Assembly: GCF_000143415.4 (NCBI RefSeq)
Contig: NW_003314280.1
Span: forward strand, 2,153,549 to 2,217,548
Origin: Selaginella moellendorffii
Taxonomy: Eukaryota; Streptophyta; Lycopodiopsida; Selaginellales; Selaginellaceae
Direction: 5' to 3'
DNA length: 64,000 nucleotides
A program made the position numbers and the translations under genes. This document shows, in pieces, positions 21,947-31,163 of this stretch; positions within the stretch are counted from its first letter, which is position 1; every line of letters begins with the position of its first letter. The notes under the pieces are model-generated. The model had not been told where the DNA came from. It was given only the letters and a program-made list of their open reading frames with translations, and made no database searches.

Positions 21947-22721
21947 AGCTCCGCTCTAATTTCGCCCTAGCTCGATAAACCTAACTCTGTAAATCAAAGG
22001 GTATGGTAAAAAGGTTTAACGTAGTAGTATAGGATAAATACGCGAAGAAGAAAGGGGGCATGTGCTTTCGAACTAACGACTGACAACTGTACAGAGTACG
22101 TACGTATAAAGTGACAAGCTACACGTTCGTGGCTCACGAGCCATGACCCCAAAGTACCACAAGCATTCTTTACTACTTAGCGATCACCGTGAATGATACT
22201 TTTATTCCTCCCCCCTTCCTCTGCCTTTGATCTTTCCATGTGATCAAACGTTTTGATTGACAGGCGGGAATGAACTGTAAACACCACGCATCGGGTAAAT
22301 TATTTTTAATGGCGGCCTCCCCATGGAGCGGAGATAACGAGATTCGTTGAAAACTACCAAGGTGGTAAGAAAAATATTCCCGTTCAAACCATGGAGATTG
22401 CTAGATTGTGTGTGATTGAGCGGGCCATGTGACCCAAAACCATATAAATATACAAGTAAATGCGCATAGAATGTGGGCATACGTCCGTGGACGGTGGGAT
22501 TGCCGTTGGATCGGTGCGTGCCGGAGTTGCGTTGCACGTGGCACGATCGCCGTCCCAGATATGGCTAGTTTAACGGTAGGCGCTTAAGCTTGATCGGGTT
22601 AAGCCCTACTGTCCTAAAACCCCTTCTTTGTCCCCTTTCTCTATTCTCTCAGAGCTTTGTTTGTCCAGATGATCGGCGCCTTCCTCGGATCGCCTCCTCC
22701 ACCTCCACTCTCGTGTAGTTT
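21947..22721. other. Intergenic region upstream of the SOSEKI gene
   Basis: This is the divergent spacer between the small minus-strand gene and the plus-strand SOSEKI gene. It contains a CACGTG core (G-box) at about 22534 and a pyrimidine-rich stretch (CCCCTTTCTCTATTCTCTC) near 22630 that fits a 5-prime UTR. No ORF is supported. Confidence 0.5.
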
Positions 22722-24397
22722 ATGCGACGCGCGATGCCACAGATGGGGGAGATGACGATGGCGAGGTCGGATCGAGCGGCGCAGCACAGCGCCGAGCAGA
22801 AATCTTCATCGATCAAGAATCATGCGGCGGCAGCGGCGGCGGCAGGGGCGCTATCACCGCCGATGATGAGCAAGGCGCAGGTTGTGTATTACCTCTGTCG
22901 CGGCGGCAAGATCGAGCCGCCACACATGATCGAGGTGCCGCATTCGCACGACGGCCTTCGCCTTCGAGGTAATCGCTCTTGTTTCATGGAAATCTTTGCC
23001 AGGAACCAGAGAAATTTCCCATGATTCCTTCGGTATCTGGCTTGATTCGTGATCTTTCAGATGTGAAGCACCGGTTGACGATATTGCGCGGCGGCGGCAT
23101 GCCAAACATGTTCTCCTGGTCGTGTAAGAGGTATCGAGAAATCAATGTATGTGAATACATCCGCTCATGATTCTTGTGTGCTGTTCTTCTGGCCAGAATG
23201 TACAAGAGCACTTACATATGGCAGGATGTTTGCGACGATGACTCCTTGACTCCAGCATCGGGAGGAGAATACGTCCTCAAGGGATCCGAATATTTCATGG
23301 AAAGCAACAACAACCAAGGTCCATCACCGAAATCTCTCCCTTGTCTCCACTTTCTTCGTGGATCTTACTGTTTTATTGTCGTTTTGGCGGTCACAGAAAA
23401 ACCACTGAAATTCGGAACCGGCCAGGAAGTTCTCCAGAGAAAATTCCGAGGGGCCGAGACATGGCTCAAGGCCTCGTCGGGTTCATTGAGCCCAAAGGAG
23501 TATGCTGCCGCTGGAAGCATCCCAGAGAAAATGCCGGAGAATTGCAGCAGCGTGAGCGTCCAAGCAGTGACCAGCCAGCTGGGGAGTCTCGGTTTGGATC
23601 ATCATAATGGGAAACGCCACGCCCCCGAGGCATCCTCCGGCTCGGACGAGTGTAGCAGCACAAAAAGAGCAAATGGCGGTGGTGGTTTCTCACACGAAGA
23701 CTCCGGAATGCACGACATCAAGGTGTGTGAGGTCTCAAGGCCGCATACCGGGGCACCGTCCATCGACCATGCTTGCACCGTCGCCACACAGACGGAGGAG
23801 AATGGCTACGTTTACTGCCCACCCGACTATAAGTCGTCGGGGAGCTCCACTCCGACGTGCTTTGGGAACGAGAGACGGCATCCCGAGCAACTCGTTCCCA
23901 GCGTTGCTCCGGTTGGCAAAGGTCCCTCCAAGCACGAGGGTGGGAAATTGAAGAGACGGTTTGGAAGGCAGCAGGCCGAGGGGAAAGGGGCCAGTCCCAA
24001 AGTCAAGATGAAGCACAGCGCGGCGTCTTGCGTGTTCCTCCACATCCTCTCCTACTGCGGAGGGGTGGACACCAAGATGCAGAGCAGGGCTCCCACGGAG
24101 ATCACGTCCTCCGAGTACTCATTTGACGGTGGTATATGCAGGGCCGAGAACAAGATGGTGATGACGAGCCAGAACAGGTCCCCGCAGCAGTACTCGATGG
24201 AGCTCCATGGGGGTCATCACCACCACCATCATCAGCTCCCATACCAAGGGATGGACAACAACAGGAGCGGTCCTTTGATCCCTTACAGCTCGGAGTACTT
24301 TGACGTCAAGGAAACAGTGAGCCCGCTCCAATCATCGCCGCTCCAGGCGAAGTCATCGAAAGCCGCCAGCAGGTGCTCTTCTTTTTCTAGCAAGTAG
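22722..24397 (+). CDS. SOK: SOSEKI (DUF966, DIX-like domain) cell-polarity protein
   Basis: Exons are 22722-22968, 23061-23130 and 23197-24397. A further intron at 23319-23396 (78 nt, GT-AG, in frame) may be spliced from the last. The DIX-like domain is split over the first three exons: VVYYLCRGGKIEPPHMIEV, GLRLRDVKHRLTILRGGGMP, then MFSWSCKR and YIWQDVCDDDSLTPASGGEY. This is the core of SOSEKI proteins, which polymerise through this domain and mark cell edges in plants. Downstream conserved motifs also fit: VATQTEENGY and, near residue 300, FLHILSYCGGVDTK. The region between is low-complexity and disordered, with a His-rich run. The first ATG was chosen, though ATGs 15 and 24 nt downstream are equally possible. 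The protein is about 480-500 residues. Confidence 0.85.
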
Positions 24398-24808
24398 CAC
24401 AGCATTCTTTTTTTCTTGTAATGGAGTTCACTAACATTTGACAAGTTTGTTGTTTGAGCTAAAGGTCCACCTAGAAGAGAGCTGCTGCTCGCGACGACTC
24501 GGTCCTTCGTATGGGGGATTGATCGGTGTGCACATGCTTGATTGTTTACGAGTTGCAAGGCGGGCATTCTTTGGCATTGTCTCGGTTTGTTTTTTAAGTG
24601 GGGCGTTGGGTGAGTGAGAGGGTGGAGGCTGGCTGATTTTTTTCTCTTCTTCTTGTGAGACGCAATTGCTGCCTCGCTGCTGCTGCTACTGCTGTGCTTG
24701 TGTTCAGTGTGTTAGCTGGCTGGGATTTTGGCTGGAGTGGGCTTGGCTTGGTTGGTGTCTGCTGGACCCGTGTTTGGCTTCTGCAGCGTGACAGACAGGG
24801 ATTTGTGC
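24398..24808. other. 3-prime UTR / spacer after SOSEKI
   Basis: The sequence is T-rich and low-complexity (TTTTTTTCTCTTCTTCTTG near 24637). It probably includes the SOSEKI 3-prime UTR and the leader of the next predicted gene. No exon is supported. Confidence 0.45.
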
Positions 24809-26084
24809 ATGGCTGCTTGCTCTGCTTCCTCTTTTGCTGATTGCCTGAAAAGCATAAAATACTGTCTGATATTTCCAGATTTCAGCAACTCGGATGAAGA
24901 CGTGGTGGTGCTCCAAGAGGAAGCAACAGATGAAGAGTGTGGTGGCGAAGGCGATCCCAAGGCGGATGTGGAGAAGGAGCCTTGTGCTCGTCGTCGTCGT
25001 CCTCGTGCTGCTGCTGGAAGTGCTGCTGGTGGCAACCTTTTGCGAAGTGGTGGTGGTGGTGCTCCGCCAGAGGTTGAGAAGGAATGGCTGTGGTCAAGAT
25101 GTAGCAGTGCTGGGTACGACCGAGGTGCACCACAAGTGACAGCAGCAGCAGCAGCAAATCTACGTCCTTGGAACAGGAACCTAAGGCTTTCCAAGAGGAG
25201 ATTCTTCCGACACTGGTGGCAAGTAAGTAGCTTCTCCTTTTACTCTGTGCCTTTCTTTACTCTTCATCTTTTATGGTGCTTTCCTGCCTTCTCGCTTTTG
25301 GAGTGACTGTGTCTGGCTGTGGTGCTGTGTGGGGAGAGGGAGAATTACTAGTTGCTCTCTGGAGCAGCGAGAAGAATTTTTGGGTTGTAGGAGTGGTCAC
25401 TTTCTGGTGTGTCTTTTATTGCTTGTTTATATATCTTGCACAGCACAGCGGCCATGCTCGTTCTAGATGGTGTTTCCATGCTCTGTGCATTGCTTTCTCT
25501 CTGCTGGGTCCAGGTCGCCAGTGAATGAGTGAATGAATGAGTGAGCCCCCTCCCTGGTGTGCTGGTGCTGTTAAGTTAATGCATTGTGTCCCAGGTCCTG
25601 GTAGCCCTGCCTGCCTGCCTGCTAAAAGGACCAATTCTTTGAAAAACTTTGGTTGACAATCAAAGTTTCAGGTTGCTCTAAAATGGTTTTAAGTACCATG
25701 AGTAGGGGAGTTTGACTATAGCTGTGCCTGTACTACATGCTGATGATGCTATGCTTCCTCCCAACAAGTCAAGTCTTCTCTCATTCCAGTCACTGCTTTT
25801 CTTAATCGTAGCTGGGCCGCTAGATCATGAGTTATAGAAGTCCTTTCTTTTTGAGAAGGTCACCCCATTTAAGCATTTTCTTATCTTGTGTGCCTCGCCT
25901 GTGGCAGGCGATGTTTGAGAGTGTTCAGGCCAAGGCTGTGCTGACCAGAACACGGACATGGCCACGGGACAAGCAACGAAAGCAGCAGCAGCAGCAGCAG
26001 CAGCGGCGGCAGATAAGTGGTACTAGTAAACATTTCTGGGCTGGGAAATGGAGAAGATCACGGACTCGCGCTCTTGGCTGCTAG
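24809..26084 (+). CDS. Predicted two-exon gene of unknown function
   Basis: Exon 1 is 24809-25222. It ends in HWWQ followed by a strong GTAAGT donor. Exon 2 is 25908-26084, beginning after TGTGGCAG with AMFESVQAKAV. The phases match and give 196 residues. Exon 1 contains an acidic stretch (SDEDVVVLQEEATDEE), then an Arg/Ala/Gly-rich part and a basic motif (RLSKRRFFRHWWQ). Exon 2 is basic with a polyglutamine run encoded by a CAG repeat. I recognise no domain. The 685-nt intron is long for this region. It could instead be a non-coding transcript or an extended SOSEKI 3-prime UTR. Confidence 0.35.
25981..26012 (+). repeat. (CAG)n trinucleotide repeat
   Basis: About ten CAG/CGG triplets. They would encode polyglutamine in the predicted second exon of the preceding entry. 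Confidence 0.9.
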
Positions 26085-26129
26085 CTTTCGCCCGGCAGGC
26101 CCGCGGTTGATCTCTGACAGTACCACGTA

Positions 26130-27504
26130 CTTCTTTGTTTATCATGTTATATAAGACTCATGGTTGTGTTGTGTGCACTATCACGAACTCCATCGTACAT
26201 TCTTTGGCTTGTGCCGTTGGACGCCGTTTCTGACAAACGATTGCTTCGCCATTAACGATGATAAGAGCTTTATTAGTACTCATACATGACAGTTTACGCA
26301 GTGAGCAGTCTAACAATCTTTTTATTTGCCGTTTGCAGCAAATGCCCCTAAAGGGCAAGTTTAACCGGACAGTGCCGGCAGAAATAAGCCTAGCCACTTC
26401 CAAAGCTCCGAGGCCGTGTGTGTACCGAGATCCGGGGTTGCATAGAGCAGAGACGGAGGCAAGCACAATGTAATGGCTCCGCGTGCTCTATGCTCGCGCT
26501 CTCACGCCTCGGCCGCGTTCCACATCGGGGCATTTTCTCCGCCCACCACATCCCACAGCCCAAGAAACATGAGCCACGCTTGGACGCGTCTCTCAAACAG
26601 GTTGTGGTCTCACATCGAAGGCGGGCTGCTGCACTCCGCAAAGATTATCTACAAAACAGTCCTGGAAGCAAAGAACAATTTATCTTGGATTTACCTGTGA
26701 CACTCGATGAATCAAGCGCAGGGGATTTCGAGATTCACAGGGTTTGTATTTAAAGCGGACGCTCTCGAAGAAATCTCTTTCGTTTCATCTTCTCGTACGC
26801 TCTTTGTCTATCATGTTCCATAAGGCTCAGTATCACGATCTTAATAGCTCAAAACTCCGTCGAGGATTCCTTGGCTTGTGCTGTTGGACGCTACGGTTTG
26901 CAATCAAGAGCAGAAAATCACGCCCACCTCGGAGAATCCTTGTCTTTTCCGGTTACAGCAAATGCCTCCAAATGGCAAGATTGCATCTGTCCGTCATCTT
27001 TCAACTCAAATCCAAAGAATCGTCACTTCTGATTCCAAAGCCGGAAATCTCTCGAAGAAGTCTCGTTCGTTTCGCCACGGTTTTATAACAAGACTCATGG
27101 TTGTGACCAATTCTTGTCTTTGTGATTTAAAAATCACAATTTGTCAACTCGAGCTCGAACAATTTTTTGACATAATCCTCGAGTTCTAGGTTTTGAATCT
27201 TTCAGCCACTTCCAAAGCTCCGAGGCATTGCATTTACGGAGATCTGAAAGAGCTGAGACGGAGACAAGCACAATGCAATGGCTTCTGCTCGCGGAAACTC
27301 CACTCTTGCGCTTGGAGGCGTTTCTCAAAGTCATCGTAGTCTCCTCCATTGCAAATAGGCTGTTTCACTCCACACGGACAAAGTTGATCTAAACAGCCAT
27401 ATCAATCAGGCCTTTGTTACATATGCCCTATTTTATACATGTTTATATCTATATTTTTAAAGCGAACGCTCTCGAAGAAATCTCTTTCGTTTCGCCTCGA
27501 TCGA
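26130..27504. repeat. Degenerate tandem repeat block next to psbY
   Basis: Several blocks recur. CCACTTCCAAAGCTCCGAGG and about 90 following bases occur at 26392 and 27205. The block AACGCTCTCGAAGAAATCTC occurs at about 26757 and 27466, with a related form at 27049. A block with AAGACTCATGGTTGTG occurs at about 26152 and 27092. Together they form two to three rearranged units of roughly 0.7-0.8 kb. The ORFs inside are short and differ between units, so no gene is called. The block borders the 3-prime end of psbY directly. Confidence 0.6.
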
Positions 27505-28329
27505 TCACTTGGATTTCATGTTGTTGAGCTGGTTCAGTGCCGGCTTCAAGATGTTGAAGAGCACCCATCCAATCGCGGGAAGAATCACCAGCAGCAGCAG
27601 CAGTCCCCGGTTGTCGCTCTCGGCGATGCTCGCGATCTCCTGCGCCGCCGCGGCCTCCGCCTCGGGCGCGCCACCCAGCCCCGCCGCCGCCGCCGCCGCT
27701 CCAATGCCAATCGCCCCGATCACCCCCTTGGACGCCTTCATCCGATCAAACTGATTCAATGCCGGCCGGAGGATGTTGTAGAGCACCCATCCGATCGCTG
27801 GGACGAGAACGCCCAGCACGGCCAGGCCCCGGGAATCGCTCTCCGCGAGCTCGGCGATCTCCCTGGCGGCGGCGGCGGCGGCAGCGTGAGGCGGAGTGGA
27901 CGCTGCTAGTGCTGCCATGGCGCCCAGGCCACCCAATCCAATCGCCACCCCCTTGGCGTTCTTCATCCTCTCGAATTGGTTGAGCCCCGGGCGGAGGATG
28001 TTGAAGAGCACCCATCCCACCGCCGGGACGAGAGGGACGAGCAGCGCCAATCCCCTGGAATCGCTGTCCGCCCCGGCCGCGAGCTCCGCCACCGCTTGCT
28101 GTGCCGCGCTCGCGGACTCTACGCTGGCCAGCGCCGCGAACACCGCCCCCGCGAGCGCATTGTAGCCAATTCCACTCCCCAGCTCCTCCTTGGCGAGCTT
28201 GGACGAGATTATGGCTGTGGTGTGGAGCGCCGCGCGCGCGTGCTGTGGACGAATCCGGAGGCCTGATCCGAGGAATTGTCTCTGGAGCACTGCGGTGGAG
28301 GTGCCAGTCACGGCGGTCGCCATTGCCAT
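27505..28329 (-). CDS. psbY: PsbY precursor, polyprotein with three PsbY units
   Basis: Intronless, 274 residues. The N-terminal 50 residues are a chloroplast transit peptide. PsbY is a small single-helix thylakoid subunit at the edge of photosystem II near cytochrome b559. In land plants one nuclear gene is known to give two mature PsbY proteins. Here three units are visible at about residues 76-124, 152-199 and 227-274. Each has the core SDSRGLA (or SDNRGLL), then P-A-(V/I)-GWVL(F/Y)NIL(R/K)P and LNQ-(F/L)-(D/E/N)-RM or NNM. Each is preceded by a hydrophobic Ala-rich stretch ending in Ala-X-Ala-like residues, as expected for thylakoid signal sequences that are cleaved. The product would therefore yield three PsbY chains. 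It is divergently placed to RPS17 with about 350 bp between the starts. Confidence 0.9.
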   Translation of the reverse strand: MAMATAVTGTSTAVLQRQFLGSGLRIRPQHARAALHTTAIISSKLAKEELGSGIGYNALAGAVFAALASVESASAAQQAVAELAAGADSDSRGLALLVPLVPAVGWVLFNILRPGLNQFERMKNAKGVAIGLGGLGAMAALAASTPPHAAAAAAAREIAELAESDSRGLAVLGVLVPAIGWVLYNILRPALNQFDRMKASKGVIGAIGIGAAAAAAGLGGAPEAEAAAAQEIASIAESDNRGLLLLLVILPAIGWVLFNILKPALNQLNNMKSK

Positions 28330-28680
28330 AGATTCTGGAGCACACGCACAGCGTCAGTGGATGAAATGTCGCCAAGAACACCTAGATTACGAGCTCTAGA
28401 GCCACAATCTAGCATACATTGCGATCCAGAGGCAAGGATTTCGAGCCACAGACCTTTGATCCAACCCTCGCCGCTGCGTCGAGCGCCTTGATCTTCCTCC
28501 TCTCGAATGGATGACGCAAAGGCTTCCAACCAATCGAAAATGTACACGTGGCTTGTGCGTATCCTTGTTCCTTGGGATATTCTCCTTGCTCGTCTCTAGG
28601 GTTTTGGTGGCTAGGGTTAGGGTTCTTGGAGAAGCTACTACTGCGGCGCGCGCGCTCTCGCTGATCTCGCAAGAGCAAGC
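28330..28680. promoter_or_regulatory. Divergent promoter region of psbY and RPS17
   Basis: A 351-bp spacer between two divergent start codons. At 28596-28625 it holds three TAGGGTT-type units (CTAGGGTTTT, CTAGGGTTAGGGTT). These are telo-box elements, typical of plant ribosomal-protein and other translation-gene promoters. Their closeness to the RPS17 start suggests they serve that gene. An effect on psbY is inference. Confidence 0.55.
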
Positions 28681-29362
28681 ATGGTGAGTGTCTGGTTGCT
28701 GGGAGATTTGTGGCGTGACTGTGCGAAATGTTGTCCAGGGGCGCGTTAGAACCAAGACTGTGAAGAAGGCATCGAGGGTCATCATCGAGAGGTACTACTC
28801 TCGGATGACCCTGGATTTCCAGACCAACAAGAAGATCGCCGAGGAAGTAGCGATCATCCCGTCCAAGCGCCTGCGCAACAAGATCGCTGGGTTCGCCACT
28901 GTAAGAAATCCTCACAAAGATCTAAAGCTTCTTATCGTTTCTTCTCTTGCTTGCTTCGCAGCATTTGATGAGGAGGATCCAAAAGGGGCCAGTGCGCGGC
29001 ATCTCGCTCAAGCTCCAGGAGGAGGAGCGCGAGCGCCGTATGGATTTCGTGCCCGAGGAGTCGGAAATCAAGACCGACGTGATCGAGGTATAAGGTTGCA
29101 TTTCCATCGATTCTAGCTTCTAACTCTCCTCTCTCTCAGGTTGACAAGGAGACGCAAGATCTTCTCCACTCTCTGGGCATGGGAACGCTCCCTGGAGTTG
29201 TCCAAGTAAGCTTTTCCTTCGATCTCTGCGTTTTTTCTTCGATCTCTTGGTTTTCTCAAACGATCGATTCATTCGTAGGCTGCCACCACCGGCGGCGCGG
29301 GCGCTACCGCCGCTCCGGGAGGATTCTACTACCAACAGAACCAGGGAAACAAGCGAGCTTGA
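28681..29362 (+). CDS. RPS17: Cytosolic 40S ribosomal protein S17 (eS17)
   Basis: Five exons: 28681-28683 (the ATG alone), 28739-28900, 28962-29087, 29140-29205 and 29279-29362. All introns are GT-AG and 51-73 nt long. The product has 146 residues and begins [21 protein letters not shown]. It continues with [40 protein letters not shown] and [18 protein letters not shown], all standard eS17 blocks, and ends in a Gly/Ala-rich tail. A first exon consisting only of the start codon is common in ribosomal protein genes. The protein is part of the small subunit head. The cupin gene starts 102 bp after its stop. Confidence 0.95.
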
Positions 29363-29464
29363 AAATCTCATGTGAAACCTCGCAAGAAAGAATTTTGGGG
29401 ACCAACACCATTTTCGAGTGTTCGCAGCTTGGGGTTTATCTAGGGCTTTAGAAATCATCCATCC

Positions 29465-29905
29465 ATGGCGGCCATGGCGATCGCCGCTCCGCCCACCACC
29501 GCGATGGCCAAGGGCGGCCCCTCCACATTCGCGGCGCCCAAGAGGAAGCTGAGCGCCAAGGAGCTCTCCCGGACCATCTTCCGCCGCAAGCCCATGGAGC
29601 AGATCTACGCGATTCGGGTGGAGCGCGGTGTGAGCGAGCGGCGGCTCGAGGAGCTGGGCGTGGCGGATTGGTCGCGCTGGAAATCGGGCGAGTGCGGCTA
29701 TCTCTGGGATTGGATCGTGGACGAGTGGGTCTACATTGTGAGCGGCAGCCTGCTCGTCCACCCCGTCAACAGCGATCTCAGCGGCGAGTACTTCGCGGGC
29801 GATCTGGTGAGGTTTCCCAAGTGGTTTGACGCGCAGCTCTTCTTCCGGGGGGATTACGAGCAGCGCTACCGGTTCGTGGCCTATGGCGACAACGAGCTGG
29901 ACTGA
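29465..29905 (+). CDS. Single-domain cupin protein (Cupin_3 / DUF861 type)
   Basis: Intronless, 146 residues. After an Ala/Pro-rich N-terminus of about 25 residues (possible plastid signal) comes one small beta-barrel domain. It contains W-KSGECGYLWDWIVDEWVYI, VSGSLLVHPVNSD and YFAGDLVRFPKWFDAQLFF, then YRFVAYGDN. These are the blocks of the plant RmlC-like cupin family related to the ureidoglycine aminohydrolase/EutQ cupins. The exact reaction of the plant single-domain members is not known. Few candidate metal ligands are visible: the usual cupin His residues are replaced by acidic and aromatic ones, as is common in this group. The gene lies between RPS17 and the BSP-like gene on the same strand. 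Confidence 0.8.
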   Translation: MAAMAIAAPPTTAMAKGGPSTFAAPKRKLSAKELSRTIFRRKPMEQIYAIRVERGVSERRLEELGVADWSRWKSGECGYLWDWIVDEWVYIVSGSLLVHPVNSDLSGEYFAGDLVRFPKWFDAQLFFRGDYEQRYRFVAYGDNELD

Positions 29906-30078
29906 CGGATATTCGCTGTAATCTTTCAAGAGCCCTAATCTTAACTCCCGCCGTCTAGTGTTTAAGTTTAAAAAAGTGTTGCTTTATTTCCAGTGAAGTC
30001 AAAGAAGCTTTTCTTGTCTACTATGTACGCAAGGAATGCTCCACTGTAGCTTAGACAGCGATACATCAACAACGCTGG

Positions 30079-30080
<2 letters not shown>

Positions 30081-30114
<34 letters not shown>

Positions 30115-30120
30115 GTCTGG
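30081..30120. repeat. (CT)n microsatellite with a short GTCT tail
   Basis: Fifteen CT units are followed by GTCTGTCTGG. It lies in the probable 5-prime UTR of the BSP-like gene. The LSLSLS peptide read through it is an artefact of extending the ORF upstream of 30156. Confidence 0.9.
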
Positions 30121-30155
30121 CTTTTCTTGGATCCAGAAGCAGCGAAAGGTCTGCT

Positions 30156-31001
30156 ATGCGCAGCGAGCAGCATCCAAACGACAGAGCTTCTTACTTGGTT
30201 CTCGTGCTGGGATTGATGCTCTGGATCCAAGTAAGTCCCGTGAAGTCGAAGTCTCACGCTCCGGAGCTCGAGGTTCTGAATGAGGCCGGGAGCAGTCGCG
30301 GGAACCGGAGCTTTGTCGAGAACATGGGCGACGCCGGGGCCAAGAGTGTGCTCAAGCAGGCACTGAGATTCACCACCAGACTGCTCCAAGTGAGCTCCTC
30401 GGGCAGGAGAAAGATTGTTCTGGTTATTAGCACGCTGCCCGAGGGGGAGACTGCGAGCACCACCACCATCGACAACATGTCAGTCATTGAGATCAGCCAG
30501 CAGCACCTGGGGGAGTTTCAGGGAGACGTTACCCGAGAGATCGAGGGGCTCATCTACGAGCAGATGACCAATGCTTGGATCAACGGTATTGGTGCCGCTC
30601 CTTCGGGACTCTTGACGGGCATCGCAAAGTTCGTGCGCCTGAAAGCCGGCCTCCCACCGGACAACCAGTTCGAGCCGGATGAGTTCGTGACCAGCACCAA
30701 AGGCCCCTGGGACGTTGGCTCGTATGCCACGGCACACTTCCTCGTGTACCTGGAAGACTCGTTTCAGTCCGACTTCGTAGCTTTGATCAACAGGAAAATG
30801 GCAGACGGGTGGGATGAGAGCTTTACCTGGCAAATACTTGGCTTGAGCGTTGAGAAGTTGTGGCATGAATGGTCCATGGCTCCACATCCTTCTCCTGTAG
30901 ATTCCTTCGTCATCGGAGGTGTACTCTCCAGTGCCGTGGTTGCGAATGTTTCTAGTATCTGTCTTCTTGTTTTGTTTAACTTGGAACTTTCAGATAGATA
31001 G
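30156..31001 (+). CDS. Basic secretory protein (BSP) family member lacking the HExxH zinc site
   Basis: The chosen ATG gives 281 residues starting with a signal-anchor-like peptide (SYLVLVLGLMLWIQ). An in-frame ATG 120 nt upstream would add a meaningless Leu-Ser repeat. The body follows the plant basic secretory protein / PF04450 family: MSVIEISQQHL, FQGDVTREIEGLIYEQMTNA, GLLTGIAKFVRLKAGLPP, AHFLVYLEDS and FVALINRKMADGW. In active relatives the segment after GVLY is HEMTH. Here it is EQMTN, so both zinc-binding His residues and the catalytic Glu are replaced (residues 135, 136, 139). The protein ends in a hydrophobic tail (VIGGVLSSAVVANVSSICLL) that could be a GPI signal or membrane helix. 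It is probably a secreted or cell-surface pseudoprotease. A possible GTAAGT donor at 30231 is noted, but no downstream acceptor fits the family alignment. Confidence 0.75.
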   Translation: MRSEQHPNDRASYLVLVLGLMLWIQVSPVKSKSHAPELEVLNEAGSSRGNRSFVENMGDAGAKSVLKQALRFTTRLLQVSSSGRRKIVLVISTLPEGETASTTTIDNMSVIEISQQHLGEFQGDVTREIEGLIYEQMTNAWINGIGAAPSGLLTGIAKFVRLKAGLPPDNQFEPDEFVTSTKGPWDVGSYATAHFLVYLEDSFQSDFVALINRKMADGWDESFTWQILGLSVEKLWHEWSMAPHPSPVDSFVIGGVLSSAVVANVSSICLLVLFNLELSDR

Positions 31002-31163
31002 ACCCTGTCTGTAAATGTTGTTCAAGACCCCCGAGAGGATGTAAGTAAGAGAAAGAGCTTCAAAAGAAGATACCGTTCCATAACTCGGCTCACATTCCCA
31101 GTCCTGATCTCTATTTATATCCCCTACAAAACTTAATAGCTTGGTAGGATAGCACCAAGACTT

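Noticed and set aside
20144-21970. Long plus-strand ORFs opposite the second PPR gene and the small gene
   Set aside because: They cover two minus-strand genes with clear protein homology and carry no motif of their own.
30036-30155. Upstream extension of the BSP-like ORF with a Leu-Ser repeat
   Set aside because: It is a translation of the (CT)n microsatellite. The signal-peptide start at 30156 fits the family better.
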